Below, in pieces: positions 17,675 through 25,190 of a stretch of 64,000 nucleotides of DNA. Location of the stretch: NCBI RefSeq assembly GCF_008974285.1, contig NZ_BKZV01000005.1, positions 1 through 64,000 on the forward strand, read 5' to 3'. This DNA is from Thermogemmatispora aurantia. GTDB taxonomy: Bacteria; Chloroflexota; Ktedonobacteria; Ktedonobacterales; Ktedonobacteraceae. A program made the position numbers and the translations under genes. Below the pieces are notes generated by a model. It saw nothing but the letters and a program-made list of their open reading frames with translations. It did no database searches and was not told where the DNA came from. Within the stretch, counting starts at the first letter, position 1. Every line of letters starts with the position of its first letter.

Positions 17675-18955
17675 ATGCGTGTACTGGTAATTGGTTCGGG
17701 CGCACGCGAGCATGCGCTGCTTTGGAAGCTGGCCCAGAGCCGACGTGTCTCGCAGCTCTGGGCCGCTCCAGGGAATCCCGGCATGGCCGCGCTGGCGGAG
17801 TGCGTGCCTATTGGCTTGAACGAGCTGGAGCGCCTGGCCGATTTTACCGAGCGGCAGGCGATCGAGCTGACGGTGGTTGGTCCCGAGGCGCCCTTAATTG
17901 CAGGTCTCGTCGACGTCTTCCGGGCCCGGGGCCTGCCGATCTTTGGGCCGACGCAGGCCGGCGCCATGCTGGAGGGTAGCAAGGCCTTCGCCAAAGAGCT
18001 GATGGAGACGGCGGGCATTCCGACGGCCCAGCACCGGACCTTTCGCGATCCCACCGCCGCTTTCGCTTACCTGGAGGAGCACGGCGCTCCCGTAGTTGTC
18101 AAGGCCGACGGCAATGCTGCCGGCAAGGGGGCCATTGTAGCTCTGGATCTGGAGACCGCTCGGACAGCGGTGCGGCAGATGATGGTCGAGCGGATCTTCG
18201 GCGGCGCTGGCGAGGTGGTGGTCATCGAGGACTATTTGCAGGGAGATGAGATCGGTTCGACGGCGCTCTGCAATGGGACCAGCTTCGTGCCGCTGGTGCT
18301 GACACAGGATCATAAGCGTGCCCTGGATAACGATGAGGGCCTCAATACGGGCGGCATGGGAGCCTATGCCCCGTTGCCCTTTGTGAGCGCTGAGACCGAG
18401 CGAGTCGTGCACGAGCGCATTATCGCGGCGACGCTGCGTGCGCTGCAGGAGCGTGGCATCGCCTTCTCGGGTGTCCTCTATTCGAATATTATGCTGACCG
18501 AGCGCGGACCGATGGTGCTGGAGCATAATACACGCTTCGGCGACCCCGAGACGCAGGCCATGATGCTCTTGCTGGCAGCCGATCTGCTCGATCTGCTGCA
18601 AGCGCCTGAGCGCCTGGCGAGCGCCTCGCTGTGGCATCCAGGCTACGCGGTCAGCTTGACCCTGGCTTCGGGTGGCTATCCCGGGAGCTACCGCACGGGT
18701 CTGCCCATTGAGGGCCTGGCTGAAGCGAGACGACTGGAGCAGGTGCAGGTCTTCCATGCCGGCACCGCTCTGCACGATGGCAAGCTGGTGACGGCGGGTG
18801 GGCGCGTTCTGAGCGTGGCCGCCTACGGCACTACGCTTGCGGAGGCGGTGGAGCGTGCGTACGAAGCGGCCCGCCTGATCCACTTCGAAGGCATGCACTA
18901 CCGCCGCGATATCGCCAAACGCGGCCTGCGCGCGCTGCAGTCCCAGACTGGCTGA
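17675..18955 (+). CDS. purD: phosphoribosylamine-glycine ligase (GAR synthetase)
   Basis: The enzyme makes glycinamide ribonucleotide from phosphoribosylamine, glycine and ATP. The 426-residue protein starts MRVLVIGSGAREHALLWKLA, and contains the ATP-grasp segments VVKADGNAAGKGAIVA, FGDPETQAMM and GGMGAYAP. I chose the ATG at 17675, preceded by AAGGAGGAGC, because it gives the exact family N-terminus; an ATG-less extension upstream is not homologous. The 134-base gap after purF carries no obvious terminator. Confidence 0.96.
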   Translation: MRVLVIGSGAREHALLWKLAQSRRVSQLWAAPGNPGMAALAECVPIGLNELERLADFTERQAIELTVVGPEAPLIAGLVDVFRARGLPIFGPTQAGAMLEGSKAFAKELMETAGIPTAQHRTFRDPTAAFAYLEEHGAPVVVKADGNAAGKGAIVALDLETARTAVRQMMVERIFGGAGEVVVIEDYLQGDEIGSTALCNGTSFVPLVLTQDHKRALDNDEGLNTGGMGAYAPLPFVSAETERVVHERIIAATLRALQERGIAFSGVLYSNIMLTERGPMVLEHNTRFGDPETQAMMLLLAADLLDLLQAPERLASASLWHPGYAVSLTLASGGYPGSYRTGLPIEGLAEARRLEQVQVFHAGTALHDGKLVTAGGRVLSVAAYGTTLAEAVERAYEAARLIHFEGMHYRRDIAKRGLRALQSQTG

Positions 18956-19047
18956 GACCAGCGCGCGCCTGGCTCACAGATACGGCTTCTGAAGGTCTTC
19001 TTGCCTGATTTGACTCTCTCAGTAGAAAAGGAGATTATCCGGTCATT

Positions 19048-19545
19048 ATGGCAGCGAAAGTTGTGATCATCATGGGGAGCAAAGGCGATCGTGGCCATGC
19101 GGAGAGCATTGTCAAGACGTTGCAGGAGCTGAACCTTCCTTATGAGCTGCGCGTCTGTTCAGCTCACAAGGCTACTCGCCGCCTGCTGGAGATCTTGGAG
19201 AGCTACGAGGGAAGCAGCGACCCCATCGTCTATATTACCATTGCCGGGCGCTCCAACGCCCTGTCTGCCGTGGTCGATGCCAACACCCGTTTTCCAGTGA
19301 TTGCCTGCCCGCCCTATAGCGATCGCTTCGCGGGGATGGATGTCCTGTCGTCGTTGCGCTTGCCGTCGGGCATCGCCTCGCCGACGATTCTGGAGCCGGA
19401 TGGCGCGGCCTTGCTAGCTGCCAAGATGCTGGCGCTCTTTGATCAGGAGCTGGCCCAGCGTCTGGCAACCTATCGCGAGCGCTTTGCTGCCGAGCTGGAG
19501 CGCGCCGATGCAGAGGTGCGCGGTCATGGTGGAGCCAGTGCCTAG
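19048..19545 (+). CDS. purE: AIR carboxylase, class II PurE
   Basis: The 165-residue protein has the PurE fold start VVIIMGSKGDRGHAESI. Its later motifs are of the class II type: SAHK instead of the usual bacterial SAHR, then IAGRSNALS, FPVIACPPYSD and SSLRLPSGI. These resemble the AIR-carboxylase half of animal PAICS (AGRSNGLG, SSLRLPSG). Class II enzymes carboxylate AIR directly with CO2 and need no PurK, which agrees with the absence of purK in this operon. The family assignment rests on remembered motifs; the biochemical class is inferred. The last codons overlap the proposed purN start. Confidence 0.9.
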   Translation: MAAKVVIIMGSKGDRGHAESIVKTLQELNLPYELRVCSAHKATRRLLEILESYEGSSDPIVYITIAGRSNALSAVVDANTRFPVIACPPYSDRFAGMDVLSSLRLPSGIASPTILEPDGAALLAAKMLALFDQELAQRLATYRERFAAELERADAEVRGHGGASA

Positions 19546-20239
19546 CGCTGAGGTGAACGTGCGTGACAGCCGCGAGGCCGCAGCAAGCGGGGAAGCCCAG
19601 ACGTTGCCTCACCTGCGCCTGGGGGTGCTCATCTCCGGCAGCGGGACCAATCTCCAGGCCATCATCGATGCCTGCGAGAATGGGCGGCTGCGAGCGGCTG
19701 AGATTGCCCTGGTCGTGAGCAATGTAGCTGGAGCGCTGGGTCTACAGCGCGCCCTCAAGCATCACCTGCCGGCGATCTATCTGCCGTGGCGTGGGCGTGA
19801 GGAGAGCGAGCAGCGCCTTGCGGCCTTGCTGGAGCTGTTCCGCGTCGATCTGGTCGTGCTGGCGGGCTGGATGCGCATCCTGAGCGCAGACTTTCTGGCC
19901 CGCTTCCCGCGGCGGGTGATCAATCTCCATCCGGCGCTTTTGCCCGATGATCCCAGCGCTAACGTGTATATCGCCAGCGACGGCAGCCATATCCCCGCCT
20001 TCCGCGGCCTGCACGCTGTCCGTCAGGCGTTAGAGGCCGGGGTCAAACTGACGGGGAGTACTGTGCACTATGTGACGCCGGCGGTCGATGCCGGGCCGGT
20101 GCTCTGCCGGGCCGAGGTCCCCATTCAGGAAGGCGACAGCGAGGAGACGCTGCACGAGCGCGTCAAGGCAGTCGAGCACTCGCTGGTCATCGAGGCCATC
20201 GAGCGCTGGCGGGCACGCGAGCTGCTCCCGCAGCGTTAG
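19526..20239 (+). CDS. purN: GAR transformylase
   Basis: The enzyme formylates GAR with 10-formyl-tetrahydrofolate. The core begins LGVLISGSGTNLQAIIDAC; catalytic Asn and His lie in VINLHPALLP and the catalytic Asp in AVDAGPVLC. Compared with the usual HPALLPxFPG loop, about 16 residues are inserted (DDPSANVYIASDGSHIPAF) before the RGLHAVRQALE helix. The start at 19526 overlaps purE by 20 bases and has AGAGGTG upstream; a GTG at 19562 would remove a non-homologous 12-residue leader and is a fair alternative. It is the last gene of the operon. Confidence 0.93.
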   Translation: MVEPVPSAEVNVRDSREAAASGEAQTLPHLRLGVLISGSGTNLQAIIDACENGRLRAAEIALVVSNVAGALGLQRALKHHLPAIYLPWRGREESEQRLAALLELFRVDLVVLAGWMRILSADFLARFPRRVINLHPALLPDDPSANVYIASDGSHIPAFRGLHAVRQALEAGVKLTGSTVHYVTPAVDAGPVLCRAEVPIQEGDSEETLHERVKAVEHSLVIEAIERWRARELLPQR

Positions 20240-20319
20240 CGACCACTCCCGCCTCTTGAGAGCAGGGGTGGCCTGTCGGGTGCACTTTTTCCCCTCGCGA
20301 GATGACTACTGTACGATCA

Positions 20320-20352
20320 GGAAGCGGCGTAGTTTACCGCCGCTTCCTTTTT
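20320..20352 (+). terminator. intrinsic terminator of the purine operon
   Basis: GGAAGCGGCG (20320-20329) pairs with CGCCGCTTCC (20338-20347) around an 8-base loop and is followed by TTTTTC. It lies 80 bases after purN. Confidence 0.92.
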
Positions 20353-20423
20353 CATGGCGTGGCAAGAGAAAAATGGAGGTAGCCGGGACCTCGCCGGCAG
20401 GCATTTAAGAGCAGGAGAGCAGG

Positions 20424-21872
20424 ATGGTCAGCATACCACCCCTGATCGAGCGCTTCCAGGGAGCACTACTTTGCGGTGCAACCGGCGATGCTCTCGGTTG
20501 GCCGACAGAGTTCCTGCTTCCAGAAAGAAGCCGTCAGTTCCCCTTTCAGCTTCCTCATCAGATCTTTGTCAATTGGAAAAAGCGCGTTGGCGGAAGGTGG
20601 TGGGGCTACGAAGACGAGATTCTGCCTGGCGAGTACTCCGACGATACTCAGTTGACACTGGCGGTAGCCCGCTGCATCAATGAGGAGGGGCGCTTTGAGC
20701 CGGAGCGCTTCGCCTATAAGGAGCTGCCGCTGTGGCTGCAGTACGAGCGCGGCGGCGGTCGAACAGTCAAAACCGCCGCCCGTAAGCTACTCGCGAAGAG
20801 AGCAGACTGGCTCAACAATTTTTACCGGCAGGGCGATCTTGACTATCGTCAGGCAGGGGCCAATGGCGCTGCCATGCGCAACCTCCCGATTGCTCTCGTC
20901 AATGTACATGACAAGCAAGCACTTATTCGCGATTCCTTCTACAACGCCATTATTACCCACGGTCATCCGCGCGCTATCTTGGGAACGATCCTCTTCGGTC
21001 TGGCTGTTCACTGCGCTCTCACGCTGACAGCGCCTCCACCTCCTCCGCACTTTATCGAGTGTATTCTCGATGGTCTACGCCAGGTCCCCAAAGTCATACA
21101 AAGCGACGAACGTCTGCAGCGCTGGATCAACACCTGGAACCGCGGTCTCTTGAATAAAGAGCTGAATTTTGCTCAGCTCTACCGTAGCACGCTCCAGGAA
21201 GCTGTGCAATACCTGAAGCAAATTCCCGCCTTCCTCTCGCGAGAGCCGAAGGACTATTACACCTTGGTAGGCGCTCTCGAACCCGCTACGAAAAGCTCGG
21301 GGATTGCCACCGTCTGCGTCGCCATCTACCTCTTTCTGAGGTACCTCCAACACCCTCAGCAAGGCCTCATCGTCGCTGTCAATACTTTTGGCAGCGACAC
21401 CGACACGATCGCTCTCTTCCTCGGCAGCCTTCTGGGCGCTTTTCATGGCCTCCAGGCTATTCCGCCAGCCCTCCTGGATCAGGTTCAGGACCGCCACTTT
21501 CTGCTGACGATTGCTCGCCGGCTCCATGCGGTCGCCGCTGCTTCTTTCACCCCCCCACCTCCGACAGAGGAGGCCAGCGACCGCCGAGCTTTCTACTTCA
21601 GCATTCTCTCCTGGGAAATGGCCTTTCACGAAATGTTCCACCAAGAATACCAGGACGGTAATACTTTGATCCACCCAGCCCTCGGCCTGGGAGCCATCCA
21701 ATCGCAAGAGGAACAGCCTCTACGCCGCGATGGCTATGTGGCCCGCCTGATTCGTGTCCAGTTCAAGTGTGGCCAGACCTGCGTTTTCCATTCACGAGTC
21801 AAAGGGCACGAATCTCCCTCGGAAAGCCTTGCCGGCGAGGTAGCCCGCGCCTTGCAAGAGCGAGAAGAGTAA
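20424..21872 (+). CDS. ADP-ribosylglycohydrolase family protein with C-terminal extension
   Basis: The family removes ADP-ribose from proteins, nucleic acids or small molecules using two metal ions. The metal-binding motifs are present: GDALGWPTE (21-29), YSDDT (71-75) and GSDTDT near residue 330, plus the helix GANGAAMRNLPIAL. The protein is 482 residues, about 150 longer than a minimal DraG/ARH fold. The extra C-terminus (about 365-482) holds PTEEASDRRAFYFS and a Cys-containing segment GQTCVFHSRV with no family I know. A GAGCAGGA site precedes the ATG. It is separated from the purine operon by a terminator and has no ADP-ribosyltransferase partner beside it. Confidence 0.85.
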   Translation: MVSIPPLIERFQGALLCGATGDALGWPTEFLLPERSRQFPFQLPHQIFVNWKKRVGGRWWGYEDEILPGEYSDDTQLTLAVARCINEEGRFEPERFAYKELPLWLQYERGGGRTVKTAARKLLAKRADWLNNFYRQGDLDYRQAGANGAAMRNLPIALVNVHDKQALIRDSFYNAIITHGHPRAILGTILFGLAVHCALTLTAPPPPPHFIECILDGLRQVPKVIQSDERLQRWINTWNRGLLNKELNFAQLYRSTLQEAVQYLKQIPAFLSREPKDYYTLVGALEPATKSSGIATVCVAIYLFLRYLQHPQQGLIVAVNTFGSDTDTIALFLGSLLGAFHGLQAIPPALLDQVQDRHFLLTIARRLHAVAAASFTPPPPTEEASDRRAFYFSILSWEMAFHEMFHQEYQDGNTLIHPALGLGAIQSQEEQPLRRDGYVARLIRVQFKCGQTCVFHSRVKGHESPSESLAGEVARALQEREE

Positions 21873-21888
21873 GCAGTCCAGTCCAGGG

Positions 21889-21907
21889 GCTTCCTGTTGC
21901 AGGAAGC
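21889..21907 (+). other. hairpin after the ADP-ribosylglycohydrolase gene
   Basis: GCTTCCTG (21889-21896) and CAGGAAGC (21900-21907) form a perfect 8-bp stem with a 3-base loop 17 bases after the stop codon. No U run follows; it may be a weak terminator. Confidence 0.45.
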
Positions 21908-22072
21908 GGTAGGTCGCAGCCTCGCTCATGAGCTAGCGAGCGCGTGATGGCAAGGGCAAAGGCAAGCGAGCACTGGGACTGGTCGAGGAGCATTCAGAGG
22001 TTATAGAATGTAAACAAGAGTTCGCGCCGGATGCCGCCCGACTGTCCCTGTTCGTGGAGGTAGCCTTGCCAA

Positions 22073-23671
22073 ATGAGAGTTGTCAAACTGCTCTTCATCT
22101 GCCACCTGGCGGCGCTTGTCTTCGCCCTGGGTGGCCTTCTCATCATTCTGCCTCATCCTGAGCTGTGGAACAGCACACCCATCGGAGTGCGCATCTTCCA
22201 GTTCGCCCTGCACTGGGCCGGCTCGCTGCACATCCTCTTTGGAGCAGCCACGATGCTGCTCTTCGGTCTACTCTGCATTGATGCGCGGCGCACCCTGGTC
22301 TTTTTCGCCGCCTCGGTCCTGATTTCCATCATCGTGAGCCTGCTCAGTCTGACTGGTATTCCCCTGAGCACCGCCACCTTCTCCGCCTTCCCGGGTCCGA
22401 AGCTGGCCGGCATCGTCCCCTACTCGCTCCCGCTCTCATGGTTCTATATGGGCTTTACATCCTACCTGTTGGCCAGCAAGCTGACGGACCGACTCGGTCT
22501 GGAGCGGCAGACGCTCTGGTCGCTGGTGCTCGGCACCTACTTTCTGACAGTCTGGGATCTGGCGCTGAACGCGGTTCTGGTGAGCGGCCATTTCTCCACC
22601 TCCACCGGCCTGCTGAACAGCTACAGCAGCGCCTACGGTCTGCCGGTGGGCAACCTCTTCCTGTGGATCTGCAATTGTCTGCTTCTGATGGTTATCAGTC
22701 GCTGGCTGTGGCGCTCCAACCTCGATGCGCACCATCTGGCGATCTGGCTGCCCTTTGCCGTCTACACCGCCAACACCGGCTTCATCATGGCCCTCAACCT
22801 GGGCAGCGGCCTCTGGTCGCCCTTGCTCTTGACGGCGGTCTTCGTACTGGTACCGGAGTCGCTGGTAGTCTTTCCACGCGAGGAAGCGCACCCGCGTCCC
22901 CAGCATCCTGGGCGTCGGGCCTTAAGCCAGTCGACCTGGTTGCTGATGCGCTCCGGCGCACACGCAATCTCGCACTGGGCAGTCCGCATCCGCGTCGAGG
23001 GACTGGACCAGGTACCGCGCAAGGGGCCGGTGTTAATCGCTGCCCGCCACTTCCACTACTTTTACGATGGCTACGCCCTGCTGCGAGCCATTCCGCGCCG
23101 TCTGCACACGGTGGTAGCCCTCGACTGGCTGCGTTCGAAGCGCCTGCGTTTCGCGATCGAGCTGGGCTGCTCGCTAGTCGACTGGCTTGTCGTGTTGCGC
23201 AGCGAGCAGTTCCGCGAGCAGCAGGCCGGCGACACATCCCGCGCCTACAGCCCGCGCGAGGTTCGGCGCTACCTGCGGCAAATGGCCACGCGTGCTGTCA
23301 GCCTGCTGCGCGCTGGCGAGGTGCTGGTGATCTTTCCAGAGGCTTACCCCAATATTGACCCGCATCCCTCGCCGAAAGCGGACCTGCAGCAGTTCCTGCC
23401 CTTCCGCCCCGGCTTCGTCAAACTGGTCGAGCTGGCGGAGCGCGATGGCCGCACCCAGGTGGCGGTTGTGCCTGCCGGCCTGGCCTACACTTCTGAAGGC
23501 GGGCGACGCCGACGTTGGCGGGTGACCGTGCGCTTCGGCCCCCCGCTTTACCGCAAAGATTTCGCTTCCGCTGAGCAGATGCGGCGCGTCGTCGAGGAGC
23601 AGGTGCAGCGGCTCTCCGCCGCTTCGCCACCTCCCTCTGCTCCACAGACGAAAAGCCCGCTGCCAGTCTAG
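22073..23671 (+). CDS. CruF-like carotenoid hydratase fused to a PlsC-type acyltransferase
   Basis: The first 270 residues are a multi-span membrane domain resembling CruF/carotenoid 1,2-hydratase: FPGPKLAGIVPYSLPLSWFY and the WDLALNAVL...YGLPVGNLFLW block correspond to the family's conserved GVP-PLAW and D-P-YYGIP-N-GW segments. Residues about 285-525 are a glycerolipid-type acyltransferase: ARHFHYFYDG stands for the HX4D catalytic box (spacing slightly altered), and VIFPEAYPN for the FPEG box. A GGAGG lies 14 bases before the ATG. Three GT2 genes follow on the same strand. Hydration, glycosylation and acylation of a carotenoid end group is the inferred pathway; the fusion is directly visible. 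Confidence 0.78.
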   Translation: MRVVKLLFICHLAALVFALGGLLIILPHPELWNSTPIGVRIFQFALHWAGSLHILFGAATMLLFGLLCIDARRTLVFFAASVLISIIVSLLSLTGIPLSTATFSAFPGPKLAGIVPYSLPLSWFYMGFTSYLLASKLTDRLGLERQTLWSLVLGTYFLTVWDLALNAVLVSGHFSTSTGLLNSYSSAYGLPVGNLFLWICNCLLLMVISRWLWRSNLDAHHLAIWLPFAVYTANTGFIMALNLGSGLWSPLLLTAVFVLVPESLVVFPREEAHPRPQHPGRRALSQSTWLLMRSGAHAISHWAVRIRVEGLDQVPRKGPVLIAARHFHYFYDGYALLRAIPRRLHTVVALDWLRSKRLRFAIELGCSLVDWLVVLRSEQFREQQAGDTSRAYSPREVRRYLRQMATRAVSLLRAGEVLVIFPEAYPNIDPHPSPKADLQQFLPFRPGFVKLVELAERDGRTQVAVVPAGLAYTSEGGRRRRWRVTVRFGPPLYRKDFASAEQMRRVVEEQVQRLSAASPPPSAPQTKSPLPV

Positions 23672-23817
23672 TCTGGCCGGCACTGGCCGGCCCTTCCACG
23701 TTGGCTTGAGCGCCTGTCGTTGCTCAGGGCCCCGGCTCTCTGGGGCCCTGCTTGTGCTTGAAAACAGCACGCTTGCTTTGCTACTTACAGTATGTAAAAG
23801 GCGGAATCATAGAGGGT

Positions 23818-25026
23818 ATGCAGAAAGTCACGCGCTTCCTGAGCGCTCTACGCACCATCCTGCTCGGGGCCAGTGTGCTGCTGGGACTCTGGCAGGACTA
23901 CCGCATTCAGAAGGCCATCCGTGAAACGGCCACACCGCTTCCGCGACGGCTGCCCAGGCCGGCCCCGCGGGTCTCGATTATTCTGCCTGTGCGCAACGAG
24001 CAGGAGAATATCGACGGCTGTCTTGCTTCGCTGCTGGCCCAGGACTATCCCGACTTCGAGGTCATTGTGGTCGACGACGGCTCAACCGATGCCACGCCCG
24101 CTCGCCTGGCGGCATGGCAGCAGCGCGACCCACGCCTGCGCGTCCAGCGCATCGAAGAGCTGCCTGCTGGTTGGGCCGGCAAGGCCCACGCCCTGCACAG
24201 CGGGGCCACCCTGGCGAGCGGGGAGTGGCTGCTCTTTACCGATGCCGATACGCGCCACGCTCCTCAGACCCTGCGCCGCATGGTAGCCCATGCCATTGCC
24301 CACCGCCTCGATCTGCTCTCGATGTTCACCGAAATGCAGATCATCGGTCTGGCAGCCCGCCTGCTGACGCCGATGACGGGCCTGCTCCTGACAGTGCTGA
24401 TCACGCCCGGCGAGATTCGCAGCGCTGCCCGCCCGCGCCAGGCTTTTGCCTTCGGTCAGTATATCCTGGTGCGGCGCGAGGCCTACGAGGCCACCGGTGG
24501 CTTCTCAGCTCCCGAGGTACGCGCCTCCTTCACCGAGGATATGGGCATCGCCCAGGTCTTCAAGCGTCAGGGGTGGCGCGAGGACATCGTCGGTGGCTGC
24601 GGCCTGGTGAAAAACGTCCAGTGGACGACCTGGCGCAGCGCCTGGCGCGGCCTGCGCAAGGGCGCCTACGGAAAACTGGCTCCCTATCCGCTGCTGAGTC
24701 TCGTCGGTGGGAGCTTCCTGGTCTACTACGGCCTGGCCCCCCTCCTGACCTTGCGCGCAGCTCTGCGGCCTGGGCACTTGCGTCAGGAGCGCCTCTCGGC
24801 CCTGCTGGCTCTGCTGGCTCTCTGCTTGCAGGTCGATAGTAAGCGTCGCTTCGGTCAGGCTTTTGGCTTGCCAGCACGCTGGGCGCTGTTGGCGCCTTTC
24901 GCCAGCACGGCTTTCGGTTTTCTGTTACTGGATACCATGCGTCTGGCCATCAACGGCCAGGGAGCCGACTGGAAAGGTCGCCGCGCTCCCCGCTTGACGA
25001 GAACCAATATGCTACCTTTATTGTAG
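23818..25026 (+). CDS. membrane GT2 glycosyltransferase, CruG-like (first of three)
   Basis: A short N-terminal hydrophobic segment precedes a GT-A domain starting VSIILPVRNEQENIDGCLAS. Nucleotide-sugar motifs VVDDGSTDA and FTDADTRH (DXD) are clear. A later ED pair in RASFTEDMGIAQVF and the segment VQWTTWRSAWRGL follow, then two or three C-terminal membrane spans ending WKGRRAPR. Such GT2 enzymes sit next to cruF in carotenoid-glycoside loci. The ATG at 23818 is the first that leaves only the membrane segment before the GT domain; AAAAGGCGG lies 15 bases upstream. It shares obvious similarity throughout with the next two genes, so the three arose by tandem duplication. Confidence 0.82.
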   Translation: MQKVTRFLSALRTILLGASVLLGLWQDYRIQKAIRETATPLPRRLPRPAPRVSIILPVRNEQENIDGCLASLLAQDYPDFEVIVVDDGSTDATPARLAAWQQRDPRLRVQRIEELPAGWAGKAHALHSGATLASGEWLLFTDADTRHAPQTLRRMVAHAIAHRLDLLSMFTEMQIIGLAARLLTPMTGLLLTVLITPGEIRSAARPRQAFAFGQYILVRREAYEATGGFSAPEVRASFTEDMGIAQVFKRQGWREDIVGGCGLVKNVQWTTWRSAWRGLRKGAYGKLAPYPLLSLVGGSFLVYYGLAPLLTLRAALRPGHLRQERLSALLALLALCLQVDSKRRFGQAFGLPARWALLAPFASTAFGFLLLDTMRLAINGQGADWKGRRAPRLTRTNMLPLL

Positions 25027-25046
25027 GACGGCTCTAGGATAAGCAC

Positions 25047-25133
25047 AGCTCCGCTGCGCAGGCCCGTGGCGCAGGCCCGTGGCACAGGCCCGTGGACAGC
25101 AGGCGCTGCTCCTTCAACGGCGACAGCGGAGCT
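25047..25133. repeat. three tandem 13-bp repeats inside an inverted repeat
   Basis: GCAGGCCCGTGGC occurs at 25058-25070 and 25071-25083, followed by a variant at 25084-25096 with a changed first and last base. The array is flanked by AGCTCCGCTG (25047-25056) and its exact complement CAGCGGAGCT (25124-25133), so a long hairpin is possible between the first and second GT2 genes. Confidence 0.75.
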
Positions 25134-25190
25134 CCGGTATATCGTGACTGCCCCTTGGCGGGCCTGCCTTACACAGGCGAGGTGTCTAGC

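Noticed and set aside
13961..18898. Long minus-strand open frames across the purine genes (for example 13961-14761, 15912-16847, 17894-18898)
   Set aside because: They are antisense to strongly conserved enzymes, are His/Gln/Arg-rich and are a by-product of GC-rich codon use.
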